From NCBI RefSeq assembly GCF_900182705.1, contig NZ_FXTP01000019.1, positions 17,516-81,515 on the forward strand: DNA of 64,000 nt, read 5' to 3'. Each line of letters begins with the position of its first letter. Position 1 is the stretch's first letter. The notes under the pieces are model-generated. The model was not told the origin of the DNA. It saw only the letters and a program-made list of their open reading frames with translations, and did not search any database. The translations under genes and the position numbers were made by a program. Below, piece after piece: positions 1 to 8,067 of the stretch. Source of the DNA: Gracilimonas mengyeensis. Its GTDB lineage: Bacteria; Bacteroidota; Rhodothermia; Balneolales; Balneolaceae.

Positions 1-2
1 AT

Positions 3-1430
3 ACGCCGCTCACGCTCGAACTAAACGATTCACTGTATGTATCGATCCATGAAGCGGCCCTAACCGACTATGCCAGCATGGTGTTGCGGCAGTCCGGGAC
101 GAATACCTTGCATGGAGAGTTGGTGCCGTGGTCGGATGGTATTGCGGTGAAAGGATCGGCACCGGTTACCTCCTCATGGCGAACCATTCACATTACCCAA
201 ACACCGGGTGAGCTGCTTACCTCGTCTATGATTTTGAACCTGAACGAGCCTAATAAACTGGAAGATACATCCTGGATTAAGCCCGGCAAATACATTGGTA
301 TTTGGTGGGGCATGCATATCGACAAATACACCTGGGGTTCTGGTGAACGCCACGGGGCCACGACCGAAATCACCAAAAAATACATCGACTTTGCCGCTGA
401 GCACGGTTTTGATGGGGTGCTGGTTGAGGGCTGGAATATCGGTTGGGATGGAGATTGGGTAAACAATCTGGACGCTTTCAACTTCACTCAACCTTATCCA
501 GATTTTGATATTGAAGCCCTCACCGAATATGCCCGGGAAAAGGGTGTTGGACTGATTGGACATCATGAGACTTCGGCGGGCGTTACCAATTACGAAAATC
601 AACTGGAAGACGCCTTTCAGTTTTATGAAGATCTGGGCATCAGTCGCGTGAAAACTGGCTATGTGGGGCCAAAATTGGATGGCAAAGAATGGCATCACGG
701 TCAGTTTGGGGTTCGCCATTACCGCAAAGTGGTGGAGACTGCCGCCAAACATCACGTTATGGTTAATGCCCATGAACCGATCAAGGATACCGGGATACGG
801 CGCACTTATCCCAACATGATGACGAGAGAGGGCGCCCGCGGGATGGAGTTCAACGCCTGGTCGGCCGATGGCGGGAACCCGCCGGAACATACCACCATTT
901 TGCCTTTTACCCGGCTGGTAGGCGGCCCGATGGATTTCACGCCCGGCGTGTTTGAACTGGAGATTCCCTCTAAACCCAACAACAGAGTGAATACCACGCT
1001 GGCCAAACAGTTGGCGTTGTATGTGGTTATTTACAGTCCGTTGCACATGGCCTCGGACTTACCGGAGAATTACGAAGGCGAACCGGCTTTTCAGTTTATT
1101 AAAGATGTGCCTACTGACTGGGAAGACACCAAAGTATTGCAATCCAAAATTGGGGATCATATCACCGTGGTTCGGAAAGACCGCAACAGCGAAGATTGGT
1201 ACCTGGGCAGCATCACCGATGAAAACAGCCGGACTTTTGAAATTGATTTGAGCTTTTTGGAAAAAGGCGTTACTTATAAAGCTGAAATGTATCAAGATGG
1301 CGAAGAGGCTAACTATCAATCCAATCCTGCAGCTATTAAGATTGCCTCCAAAGAAGTAACGGCAGAAGATACGCTAACTATTGATTTAGCCCCGGGTGGA
1401 GGGATGGCCGTGAGATTTGAGAGGCTTTAA
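3..1430 (+). CDS. GH97 family alpha-glucosidase, SusB type (5' end outside window)
   Basis: The frame is open from the first bases, so this is the C-terminal ~475 residues of a larger glycoside hydrolase; the N-terminal beta-sandwich is mostly missing. The TIM-barrel part shows typical GH97 text: NLNEPNKLEDTSWIKPGKY, GIWWGMH, HGATTE, DGVLVEGWN, HHETSAGVTNYE, KTGYVG, NAHEPIKDTGIRRTYPN and TRLVGGPMDFTPG. Glu in HHET and Glu in NAHE match the two base-type glutamates of the inverting SusB subgroup; the retaining alpha-galactosidase subgroup uses an Asp nucleophile instead. This favours an inverting alpha-glucosidase acting on alpha-glucans outside the cytoplasm. The last ~90 residues form the usual small beta-domain ending in GGGMAVRFERL. 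No sus-type partners are visible downstream; the upstream context is off the window. Confidence 0.93.
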   Translation, partial: TPLTLELNDSLYVSIHEAALTDYASMVLRQSGTNTLHGELVPWSDGIAVKGSAPVTSSWRTIHITQTPGELLTSSMILNLNEPNKLEDTSWIKPGKYIGIWWGMHIDKYTWGSGERHGATTEITKKYIDFAAEHGFDGVLVEGWNIGWDGDWVNNLDAFNFTQPYPDFDIEALTEYAREKGVGLIGHHETSAGVTNYENQLEDAFQFYEDLGISRVKTGYVGPKLDGKEWHHGQFGVRHYRKVVETAAKHHVMVNAHEPIKDTGIRRTYPNMMTREGARGMEFNAWSADGGNPPEHTTILPFTRLVGGPMDFTPGVFELEIPSKPNNRVNTTLAKQLALYVVIYSPLHMASDLPENYEGEPAFQFIKDVPTDWEDTKVLQSKIGDHITVVRKDRNSEDWYLGSITDENSRTFEIDLSFLEKGVTYKAEMYQDGEEANYQSNPAAIKIASKEVTAEDTLTIDLAPGGGMAVRFERL

Positions 1431-1876
1431 TTGGAAAGACTGTTTTTGCTCTCGTTACCAGTCCTTCAGTCTGTGTGAAAAGCAATTCATCAATGCGATT
1501 CAGTTAAATATTTTTGAAAAATATGTTTCCATTGCTCAAACCTCCAGGGATTTTAAAATCCCTGGAGGTTTATCCTAATTAGTAGCCATCTGCTTCTAAT
1601 TATTTGATTTTTAATACAGGCTGTATCGCGAGTAATTAAGGGAGGAGTGGGTACATGGTGCAAAGGAATGGTATATTTTTTCACTCGCATAAACCATGAA
1701 AACGTTACGAAGTGGCAGGCAAGTCAGAGACTTGCAAGGTTCGGGTATTGAGCCATGTCAGCTATTCATTACTTTTACTTTTAAGTCTCAGACTTAAAAG
1801 ATCTTGTATCAAATCAAGTGGTTGGGGGTAAAGTTGTACCATAGTTATACCATAGTAGACCACATTTTCCCATAAC
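1431..1876. other. Intergenic spacer with three short perfect palindromes
   Basis: No gene is supported here. At 1538-1571 lies a 34-base perfect palindrome (AAACCTCCAGGGATT and its complement) 107 bases after the GH97 stop; it could act as a terminator, though only a short T run follows. At 1719-1735 GCAAGTC-AGA-GACTTGC and at 1778-1800 CTTTTAAGTC-TCA-GACTTAAAAG form two further perfect hairpins that share the AGTC/GACT core with each other. Such short hairpins look like dispersed intergenic palindromes. Confidence 0.6.
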
Positions 1877-1908
1877 TAAAAAAAGCCCGATTCATTAAAA
1901 CCGGGCTT
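1877..1908 (-). terminator. Rho-independent terminator after tRNA-Val
   Basis: On the reverse strand a stem AAGCCCG / CGGGCTT (1908-1902 with 1889-1883) is followed by a run of T residues (1882-1877). It lies 17 bases beyond the 3' end of the tRNA gene and fits its termination. Confidence 0.75.
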
Positions 1909-1924
1909 ATAGCGTATGTAAGCG

Positions 1925-1999
1925 TGCGTCCTACTGGACTCGAACCAGTGACCCCCGCCCTGTCAAGGCGGTGCTCTAAACCAACTGAGCTAAGGACGC
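1925..1999 (-). tRNA. tRNA-Val (anticodon GAC)
   Basis: Reading the reverse strand, the 7-bp acceptor stem GCGTCCT/AGGACGC, D-arm TAGCTCAGTTGG, anticodon stem CCGCC/GGCGG with loop TTGACAG and T-arm CTGGTTCGAGTCCAG are all complete. The anticodon is GAC, which reads valine codons GUC/GUU. Discriminator base A is at 1925; no CCA is encoded. It is a lone tRNA gene followed by its own terminator. Confidence 0.96.
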
Positions 2000-2119
2000 A
2001 TTTTGGATACCAAAAATTGGAGAGTCCCAAATATACTCAGCTTTGGGGGAGTAAAACAATGATTTATTACGAAAAAGTAGGGCGGGCTGATTTGCCCGAC
2101 CATTGGCGCCATTAGAATA

Positions 2120-2480
2120 GAACACGGATGACGCGGATTGGGCGGATGCTCGCGGATAATGTTTTGGGATACCATTTGAAACGCATGTGCCCAATTTTCG
2201 GGAAACACCTTTTCTTATCATACATTGGGGCGAAAATTCTTTTTTCCCCATGGGTAATCTTTTACCGATATGTAGCCCTACGGGACATAATTATGATTCG
2301 AAGGATCATAATAGCGTTCCGTAGGAACGATTGGTGGGTAGAAAAAAAACCGCATTAGCGACAATTTTCGCCCGAGTGGTTGGATGGAATGGATAATTTT
2401 CGAAAATTGGGCACAAATATTTTGAATAGGTCTCTATTCATTATCTGATATTTTCCGCCAGATCAGCGTTATCCGTGTTC
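2120..2480. repeat. 361-bp nested imperfect palindrome (MITE/REP-like element)
   Basis: Several separate inverted pairs share one centre near 2300.5: GAACACGGAT at 2120-2129 with ATCCGTGTTC at 2471-2480; GTGCCCAATTTTCG at 2187-2200 with its exact complement at 2401-2414; GGGCGAAAATT at 2228-2238 with AATTTTCGCCC at 2363-2373; a CCTACGG core at 2277-2283 with its complement near 2319; and ATTATGAT at 2290-2297 with ATCATAAT at 2305-2312. A single transcript would fold into one long hairpin. It encodes no convincing protein. The ends and the central hairpin resemble dispersed non-autonomous elements; I cannot confirm other copies from this window. Confidence 0.75.
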
Positions 2481-2587
2481 CATGCAGTTGTAACCAATGC
2501 GATTAAATTCATCTCAACATCACTATCTATCGCCCTGCAGCTCAAAAATCACAAGCATCGCTGTTAAAACCTGTACGAATGTAATTT

Positions 2588-2634
2588 TTGCAAACAAATC
2601 ATCTCACAATTGTTTGTGCAAACCCTTATCTTTG
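2588..2634 (+). promoter_or_regulatory. Probable promoter of the nusB operon with overlapping palindrome
   Basis: TATCTTTG at 2627-2634 matches the TAnnTTTG -7 box used by the Bacteroidota primary sigma factor and lies 25 bases before the nusB ATG. Just upstream TTGCAAACAA (2588-2597) and TTGTTTGTGCAA (2610-2621) form an inverted repeat covering the -33 region, so a repressor or hairpin could act here. The -33 element itself is not clear. Confidence 0.45.
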
Positions 2635-2659
2635 GCGCTCACTAAATTAGTTATTTGGC

Positions 2660-3127
2660 ATGATTAACCGCAGAAAAGTAAGAGAAACCGTACTGCAAGC
2701 GTTGTACGCTCACCAGCTTGGCGAATATACCCCTAGTCAGGTGGTTGATACCATCATCAAGAAAGAAGACTTTAGCAAAGAAAAAGAATTGAGGCGTTTT
2801 GCAGAACGATTGTTCTTCCGTACCCTGGAGCATGAAGAAGAGCTGGATGAAATCACCTCAAAACATATCCGAAACTGGGATATTCAGCGGTTAGCTTTAA
2901 TTGACCGGTTGGTGCTTAGAATTGCTATCTGTGAGTTGCTTTATTTTGAAGAGATTCCCACCAAGGTAAGTATTAACGAGGCCATCGAAATTGCCAAACG
3001 ATATTCTACGGCCAAATCCGGGCGCTTCATTAATGGTATTTTAGATGCGGCACTCACCGATCTGGACGAACAGGGGCGCATCAACAAAAAAGGACGCGGA
3101 CTCATCCAAAAAACCCTTGGTAATTAA
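2660..3127 (+). CDS. nusB: Transcription antitermination factor NusB
   Basis: A 155-residue all-helical protein matching NusB along its whole length: it begins with RRKVRETVLQALYAHQLG (the Arg-rich first helix that contacts boxA RNA) and has IRNWDIQRLALIDRLVLRIAICELL and PTKVSINEAIEIAKRYSTAKSGRFINGILDA, the most conserved family segments. NusB with NusE (S10) binds boxA in rRNA leaders and prevents premature termination. The ATG lies 25 bases after a TAnnTTTG-type promoter box. The stop overlaps the next start by one base (TAATG), so the phosphatase gene is probably translationally coupled. Confidence 0.95.
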   Translation: MINRRKVRETVLQALYAHQLGEYTPSQVVDTIIKKEDFSKEKELRRFAERLFFRTLEHEEELDEITSKHIRNWDIQRLALIDRLVLRIAICELLYFEEIPTKVSINEAIEIAKRYSTAKSGRFINGILDAALTDLDEQGRINKKGRGLIQKTLGN

Positions 3128-3807
3128 TGCCCAAACCTGACCAGCATATTATTGCAATTGGCGATATTCACGGCTGTGCTAAATCTGCCGCTGCGATGCT
3201 TCACCGGCTGGATGATAAATATCAGGATGACCCGATTTACGTTTTTATGGGCGATTATACCGATCGCGGCCCAAACGCTCCCAAAGTGATAGACCGGCTG
3301 ATTGCATTTGATGATAATCACGAGTGCATATTCCTGCGGGGCAATCACGACCAGATGCTGCTTGAAGCTTATGAAGATAATAAGTGGGATCTATGGTTGG
3401 GTAATGGCGGTGATAGTACCTTAGAGCAGTATGAATCAACGCCCCAAGACTTTGACTTGCCGGAAGAACACTACCAGTTTTTTAAGAACACCGAACTGTA
3501 TTGGCAGACTGAAGATTACTTTTTTGTGCACGGTGGCATCTCTCCGGATTTAACTGTGGAGGAAAACTTGCAGAGCGATTACGAACGAAGCCAGTTTTTA
3601 TGGCAGCGCGATCATGTGTATAGCCGGAAAAACCGATGGGAGAAAACTGTTGTATTTGCACACACTCCGGTTAAAGAGCCTATTGTAGATGACAATATGA
3701 TTGGCATTGATACCGGATGCGTGTACAAGCACCGAGGCTTTGGAATATTAACGGCCGTGGTACTTCCGGATGAAGAATTTATAGAACAAGAATGTTTAGA
3801 CTTTTAA
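3127..3807 (+). CDS. Calcineurin-like serine/threonine metallophosphatase
   Basis: 226 residues with the metallophosphoesterase signature in order: GDIHGC (residues ~12-17), GDYTDRG (~42-48), LRGNHDQM (~75-82), FVHGGISP (~139-146) and a late FAHTPV (~178-183), together supplying the Asp, His and Asn ligands of the dimetal centre. It resembles bacterial PrpE/ApaH-like and PP1-type phosphatases; whether it acts on phosphoproteins or on diadenosine tetraphosphate cannot be told here. It overlaps the nusB stop by one base and lies 19 bases before ychF. Confidence 0.9.
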   Translation: MPKPDQHIIAIGDIHGCAKSAAAMLHRLDDKYQDDPIYVFMGDYTDRGPNAPKVIDRLIAFDDNHECIFLRGNHDQMLLEAYEDNKWDLWLGNGGDSTLEQYESTPQDFDLPEEHYQFFKNTELYWQTEDYFFVHGGISPDLTVEENLQSDYERSQFLWQRDHVYSRKNRWEKTVVFAHTPVKEPIVDDNMIGIDTGCVYKHRGFGILTAVVLPDEEFIEQECLDF

Positions 3808-3826
3808 TCCCTAATCCATCTAATAA

Positions 3827-4921
3827 ATGAGTTTACGATGTGGAATTGTAGGTTTGCCAAATGTAGGTAAATCTACCTTATTTAATGCTTTGAGCAACGC
3901 CGGTGCCGAATCGGCCAACTTTCCTTTTTGTACTATCGATCCCAATGTGGGCATGGTGCCGGTTCCCGATGAGCGCCTGCATAAGCTGGCCGAATTGGCT
4001 GAATCCAAGAACGTGCTTCCCGCAAGCATCGAGTTTGTGGATATTGCCGGATTGGTTAAAGGAGCTTCTGAAGGAAAAGGGAAGGGGAATGCCTTTCTCT
4101 CTCACATCCGTGAAGTAGACCTGATTCTGCACGTGGTACGTTGTTTTGATAATGATGACATCATCCACGTGGAAGGAAATGTAGATCCAGAACGGGATAT
4201 TCGCATCATCGAAGAAGAGCTCATCCTGAAGGATTTGGAAAGCGTAGAAAAAAGGGTGGAGAAATTGAAGAAAGAAGCCAAAGGCGGCGACAAGAAGATC
4301 GGGGCACAGCTGGAAATCGTTCAACGTCTGGCCGATCACCTCGGCGACGGTAATTCTGCCCGTACTTTTGAGGTTTCCAAAGATGACAAAGAAGCCTACC
4401 GGGACTTGTTTCTGCTGTCTGACAAACAGGTGTTGTATGCCTGCAATGTAGGTGAAGATGATTTAGACAGCGGCAATGAGTACGTTGATACCGTAAAGGA
4501 AATTGCATCAGAACACGACGATGAAGTGGTGATGTTCTGCGCCAAGATTGAAGCGGAAATCGCCGAGCTGGATGAAGATGAAAAAGAGATGTTCCTCGAA
4601 GAGCTGGGCGTGGAAAGTGCCGGTTTGGATCGACTTATTAAAGGAGCCTTCAAAGAGCTTGGCCTGATTACCTACTTTACCGCAGGACCTAAAGAAGCCC
4701 GTGCATGGACCATCAAGAAGGGAACCAAAGCCCCTCAGGCTGCCGGAGTAATCCACACCGATTTTGAGAAAGGATTTATCCGCGCCGAGACCATTGCTTA
4801 TAGTGATTATGAAGAACTTGGCTCAGAAAAAGCGGCCCGCGACGCCGGTAAGATGCGTCAGGAAGGCAAGGAGTATGTGGTGAAAGACGGCGATGTGTTG
4901 CTTTTCCGCTTTAATGTTTGA
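3827..4921 (+). CDS. ychF: Redox-regulated ATPase YchF (Obg-family P-loop protein)
   Basis: 364 residues, the normal length for YchF. It opens with the P-loop GLPNVGKSTLFNAL, followed by the switch II motif DIAGLVKGASEGKGKGNAFL, a helical domain (~residues 130-200) and the C-terminal TGS-like domain with YFTAGPKEARAWTI and HTDFEKGFIRAE. YchF binds ATP rather than GTP because its G4 motif is not NKxD, associates with ribosomes and negatively affects the oxidative stress response in E. coli. It is the third gene of the nusB cluster. Confidence 0.96.
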   Translation: MSLRCGIVGLPNVGKSTLFNALSNAGAESANFPFCTIDPNVGMVPVPDERLHKLAELAESKNVLPASIEFVDIAGLVKGASEGKGKGNAFLSHIREVDLILHVVRCFDNDDIIHVEGNVDPERDIRIIEEELILKDLESVEKRVEKLKKEAKGGDKKIGAQLEIVQRLADHLGDGNSARTFEVSKDDKEAYRDLFLLSDKQVLYACNVGEDDLDSGNEYVDTVKEIASEHDDEVVMFCAKIEAEIAELDEDEKEMFLEELGVESAGLDRLIKGAFKELGLITYFTAGPKEARAWTIKKGTKAPQAAGVIHTDFEKGFIRAETIAYSDYEELGSEKAARDAGKMRQEGKEYVVKDGDVLLFRFNV

Positions 4922-5390
4922 TTTGAATATCGAATATTGAACAAGGACTATTGAATGTCGAAGTGAATGTGAGAGCTATTTATAAAGTTCTCACATTCAC
5001 TTTAAGATACTTTTCTCAGGGTAAATGTACATCAAACTATTCACGTCGAATTTTTGAGAATAATACTGCACACTTATCATTCTCAAACAGAAAAGATGTA
5101 CTGTGATGTAAAAAAAGTCTCTCCTTGGCCTGTCCCGTACCGATATGTCGGGGAGGAGAGATCAACCAATTCAAGTTGTTCTTGAATTGGTTGTGAGAGG
5201 TGTTTGTGTTAAAGCAAAAGATTAGTTAGTTCCACTCTCATCCCTAAGAATACGTGCTGGTTGATGCTTATACCAGTCCTATAACTTAGGCACCTGCTTT
5301 TAGATACTAATTAAACGTGAGTTCGATATACAACTCGTCATTGCCCCGAAATTTTGGGGTAACTGAAGGAAGCTTCTAATTTTGGAAGTA
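4922..5390. other. Intergenic spacer with hairpins and a repeat fragment
   Basis: There is no gene here. A 14-bp perfect stem (4961-4974 with 4989-5002) lies 40 bases after the ychF stop and may end that transcript. A second hairpin has arms TCTCTCC (5118-5124) and GGAGAGA (5155-5161). A third, CAACCAATTCAAG/CTTGAATTGGTTG (5163-5175 with 5181-5193), is perfect with a TTGTT loop. At 5308-5345 lies a piece of the inverted-repeat element that is complete at 41849-42061. Confidence 0.65.
5308..5345. repeat. Fragment of the 213-bp inverted-repeat element
   Basis: TAATTAAACGTGAGTTCGA followed by TATACAACTCGTCATTGC matches the left 38 bases of the element at 41849 with a few substitutions and no gap. 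The right half and the second terminal repeat are not recognisable, so this is a truncated copy. Confidence 0.65.
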
Positions 5391-6827
5391 TCACTCTTTC
5401 ATTTCTACCGGCTGCTCCTGATTATTTAAAAACTCGGTGAACCGTTCTGGCAATTCAAACGGAGGGTTCAAGGGGACGGGATCAAACCGGGGAGCAACTT
5501 CCCTGTCCGGTCTATGGGGGCGTTCTTCGGGATTCCATGCAAAGCCTTCCAGCTGTCGGTCGGCTAATCCGTCAAATTCTTCAAAGAAATAGCCATTGTT
5601 TTTACCGGCAAGAACCCGCTGTAAATCTCCGTTTGAAAAATACATCGTAGTGTGGGGAGAACTATACTGCACAGCTCCATCAGGCTCATCATTTTCATTT
5701 TTGGTGTGATAGAGTACCTGGCTGTTAGGGTAGATGCGGATTTTGGAAATATTGCCATCTGTGAAATCAGCCACTAAGGTATCTCCTTTAATTTGATGCA
5801 GACGTCCGGTTGCACTGTCTTCCTGTACGGCAATAGTTTTGTGGCAAGCAAGGAGCTGTTCCACCTCGCTACTATCCATCTGAACAGAAATGTAAGGACC
5901 TGTAAGTTGAATATTTTTATGCCATGCTTTAGGGTTGGAGATGAGTTGAAAAACTTCTGTTTCAGAGTCGTATTTCAGCGTGTCCGAAATGGAAGAGAAT
6001 TTTTGGGACCACACTCGCACATTTTGATATCCAAAGATTGTATTCGTGGAATCTTCTTCTTGTAAAAGTAACTCTGCCGCATTGATGTGAGTGGTGTCGG
6101 TGGTATCGGCACTGATGCGGCGCATGTAGCCATTCCCGTCAACGTATCGCCTTCCGGTGGAGTCGGCTTCGAGGTAATCACCGGTAAGAATACCATTGTT
6201 GGAACTGTCGGCTACAAAGATGTTACTGTACAGCTGCAGAAATTGGTTTTTTCGGTTTACAAACAGGCTGTCGCCTTCGGCATATTGGGCCGAATCAGCT
6301 ACTTGTACTTGCCCGCGAAACACCGCGCTGTCCTGGTTTTGAAAATAGGTACCACCCTGGGCGATTAAAGTACCGTCTTGATCTTCCATACGGATACCTT
6401 TGTTAAAAATGGCGACTTTGGTCAGAAAATTGTAATCCACTTCATCCCCAAATAAAGTGGTGCTGTCTTGTAAGATGACCACCCGGCCTCGTAAAAGGCT
6501 TAGGTCTCGGTTATTGTAATAATAGAGGGTATCGGCCCAGATCATTTCATCGCCGGTATCAATCTGGATATTTCCAAAAGCCCTCACTTCACCCCGGTTA
6601 ATAAATTGCCAGGCGCTGTCGCAAACCATTTCAACATTTCCGGTAGAAAGCCGGGCATCGTACAACTTTCGAACCATTTCCCCATCCATAGTTACGCCCT
6701 GGGCCTCGCGAAAGCGCTCAATGTTGATAACATCCTGGGCTGAGGAAAAAAGTGGCAGCATACCCAAAAAAATTAAAACGGGGAGGACAAGAGAAATTGA
6801 AGGTGTATGAGATTTTAAAAAGTGCAT
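5391..6827 (-). CDS. OstA-like LPS transport protein (LptA/LptD N-terminal-like)
   Basis: 478 residues. An N-terminal signal peptide (hydrophobic VLPVLIFLGMLPLFSSAQD) sends it to the periplasm or outer membrane. The body repeats short beta-strand units of the OstA/LptA type: GNVEMVCDSAW, GEVRAFGNIQI, RGRVVILQDSTTLFGDEVDYN, FRGQVQVADSAQYAEGDSL, GYQNVRVWS and similar turns, giving a long beta-jellyroll that can carry LPS. It is far longer than E. coli LptA (~185 residues) and lacks an LptD barrel, which fits the OstA-like proteins common in Bacteroidota. It lies 54 bases downstream of the LptC-like lipoprotein on the same strand, supporting a role in LPS export. Confidence 0.82.
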   Translation of the reverse strand: MHFLKSHTPSISLVLPVLIFLGMLPLFSSAQDVINIERFREAQGVTMDGEMVRKLYDARLSTGNVEMVCDSAWQFINRGEVRAFGNIQIDTGDEMIWADTLYYYNNRDLSLLRGRVVILQDSTTLFGDEVDYNFLTKVAIFNKGIRMEDQDGTLIAQGGTYFQNQDSAVFRGQVQVADSAQYAEGDSLFVNRKNQFLQLYSNIFVADSSNNGILTGDYLEADSTGRRYVDGNGYMRRISADTTDTTHINAAELLLQEEDSTNTIFGYQNVRVWSQKFSSISDTLKYDSETEVFQLISNPKAWHKNIQLTGPYISVQMDSSEVEQLLACHKTIAVQEDSATGRLHQIKGDTLVADFTDGNISKIRIYPNSQVLYHTKNENDEPDGAVQYSSPHTTMYFSNGDLQRVLAGKNNGYFFEEFDGLADRQLEGFAWNPEERPHRPDREVAPRFDPVPLNPPFELPERFTEFLNNQEQPVEMKE

Positions 6828-6881
6828 ACTGCCAATATACGAATCAGGCGGAGGAGTTTAACAGAAGAGGAGAAATTGGAA

Positions 6882-7511
6882 TTATTCAATGACTGCACGG
6901 CCGCCTCCTTCATTTAAGGTATAGTTGGTGAGCTGAGTATTACCAAAAAAACCTTCTGCGGCTATACTGTCCGCATCAGTTATAAAAATCACAAAGTCAG
7001 AAGTGCGTACACGGTCACTTTTGCGTTCCCATTGCAGGGATTCAGAGCGGAGCTCTTTGCCTTCCGGAGCTTTTACATTCACATTACCATACAGTTCAAA
7101 GAGCGCTTCTTCGGGATAATGCATGGCCGAGTCGGCGTTTACAAAGGTATCTGCTTCGCCTTCTTCATTGTAAATTTCAATGTAAACCGGGCCGCTTATT
7201 TTAGTAACGCTACGTTGTTCGTTTTTAATGGTAACGGCGCGGCTGCCAGTGAGAATGAGTTTTAACTGGCCCTGTTCAAGAAACTCCATTTCCACATCCC
7301 AGCTTTCGGTTGTGGAGAGGAGGGAATCGCTTAAAGCCTCTGCGACCTGTTGGTTTTCGTATTCTGAAAGTTCACTGCAACCAGAAAAAATCAGACTCCC
7401 GGTAAAAACCAGTAGCAAGCAAAACCTTAAACTAAAGTGTACCAAAGTAGCGGTCTCCGGCGTCACCGAGTCCTGGTACGATAAAGGCATTGTCGTTGAG
7501 GTTTTCATCAA
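6882..7511 (-). CDS. lptC: LptC-like LPS export lipoprotein
   Basis: A ~209-residue protein with a hydrophobic segment FCLLLVFTGSLIFSGCSE whose FSGC matches a lipobox, so it is probably a lipoprotein facing the periplasm. The body has LptC-type beta-strands: GPVYIEIYNEEGEADTFVNADSAMHYPEEALFELYGNVNVKAPEGKELRSESLQWERKSDRV can be followed as consecutive hairpins. The ATG at 7511 gives a 30-residue leader before the hydrophobic core and an 80-base overlap with upp. The true start could be nearer the signal peptide, but the only short alternative is a TTG, so I kept the ATG. The OstA-like gene follows on the same strand. Confidence 0.78.
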   Translation of the reverse strand: MMKTSTTMPLSYQDSVTPETATLVHFSLRFCLLLVFTGSLIFSGCSELSEYENQQVAEALSDSLLSTTESWDVEMEFLEQGQLKLILTGSRAVTIKNEQRSVTKISGPVYIEIYNEEGEADTFVNADSAMHYPEEALFELYGNVNVKAPEGKELRSESLQWERKSDRVRTSDFVIFITDADSIAAEGFFGNTQLTNYTLNEGGGRAVIE

Positions 7512-8058
7512 TAGCAGCTGTGATTATGGGTACATCGGGGTGATCTTCCAGAATGCGGTTGATTCCTTCAGGAGCACATATCAGGGTGACAAACCGAATA
7601 TTGTTAGCACCATTTTCTTTTAGAAACTTGAGCGCGTGAGAACCACTTCCGCCGGTAGCCAGCATAGGGTCTACCACCAGAGTGTAAGCGTCTTCCAGTC
7701 CGCCGGGAAAATTATGGTAGTAATTTACCGGCTCGTGTGTTTCTTCATCCCTGTAAACGCCGATATGTCCCACTTTAGCATCCGGCATAAAACTGATAAT
7801 TCCGTCAACCAAACTGAGTCCGGCCCGCAAGATGGGGATTACAAAAACCTCAGCGGCCGGCTTGAAGCCTGTAGTGGTTTTGATGGGAGTGTCCACGTCG
7901 TACTCCTTCAGGGGCAAATGATCCAGGGCATGATAGGCGAGGATGGTGCCGATATTGCCCATTGCTCGCCTGAAGGCGGCGGTTTCGGTGTTTTTATCTC
8001 TGAGTACACTCAGGTAGCGCTTTACTACGGGATGATCAATTTCTAAAACGTTTTCCAT
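7432..8058 (-). CDS. upp: Uracil phosphoribosyltransferase
   Basis: 208 residues, the family length. It converts uracil and PRPP to UMP in pyrimidine salvage. Diagnostic segments are FVIPILRAGLSLVDGI, the PRPP-binding loop VVDPMLATGGSGSHAL and the C-terminal uracil-binding ITAAIDENLNDNAFIVPGLGDAGDRYFGT. It lies 9 bases downstream of the symporter gene and overlaps the following lptC by 80 bases. A pyrimidine-nucleoside phosphorylase encoded at 11036 belongs to the same salvage route. Confidence 0.96.
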   Translation of the reverse strand: MENVLEIDHPVVKRYLSVLRDKNTETAAFRRAMGNIGTILAYHALDHLPLKEYDVDTPIKTTTGFKPAAEVFVIPILRAGLSLVDGIISFMPDAKVGHIGVYRDEETHEPVNYYHNFPGGLEDAYTLVVDPMLATGGSGSHALKFLKENGANNIRFVTLICAPEGINRILEDHPDVPIITAAIDENLNDNAFIVPGLGDAGDRYFGTL

Positions 8059-8067
8059 GTCTATAGT

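Noticed and set aside
174..1046. 290-codon open frame on the reverse strand
   Set aside because: It lies wholly inside the GH97 gene, whose protein is clearly conserved; the antisense product has no recognisable pattern.
1976..2251. 91-codon reverse open frame over the tRNA
   Set aside because: Overlaps the tRNA-Val gene and has no family resemblance.
2128..2358. 76-codon open frame
   Set aside because: It runs through the left arm and centre of the 361-bp palindrome and has no start context or coding character.
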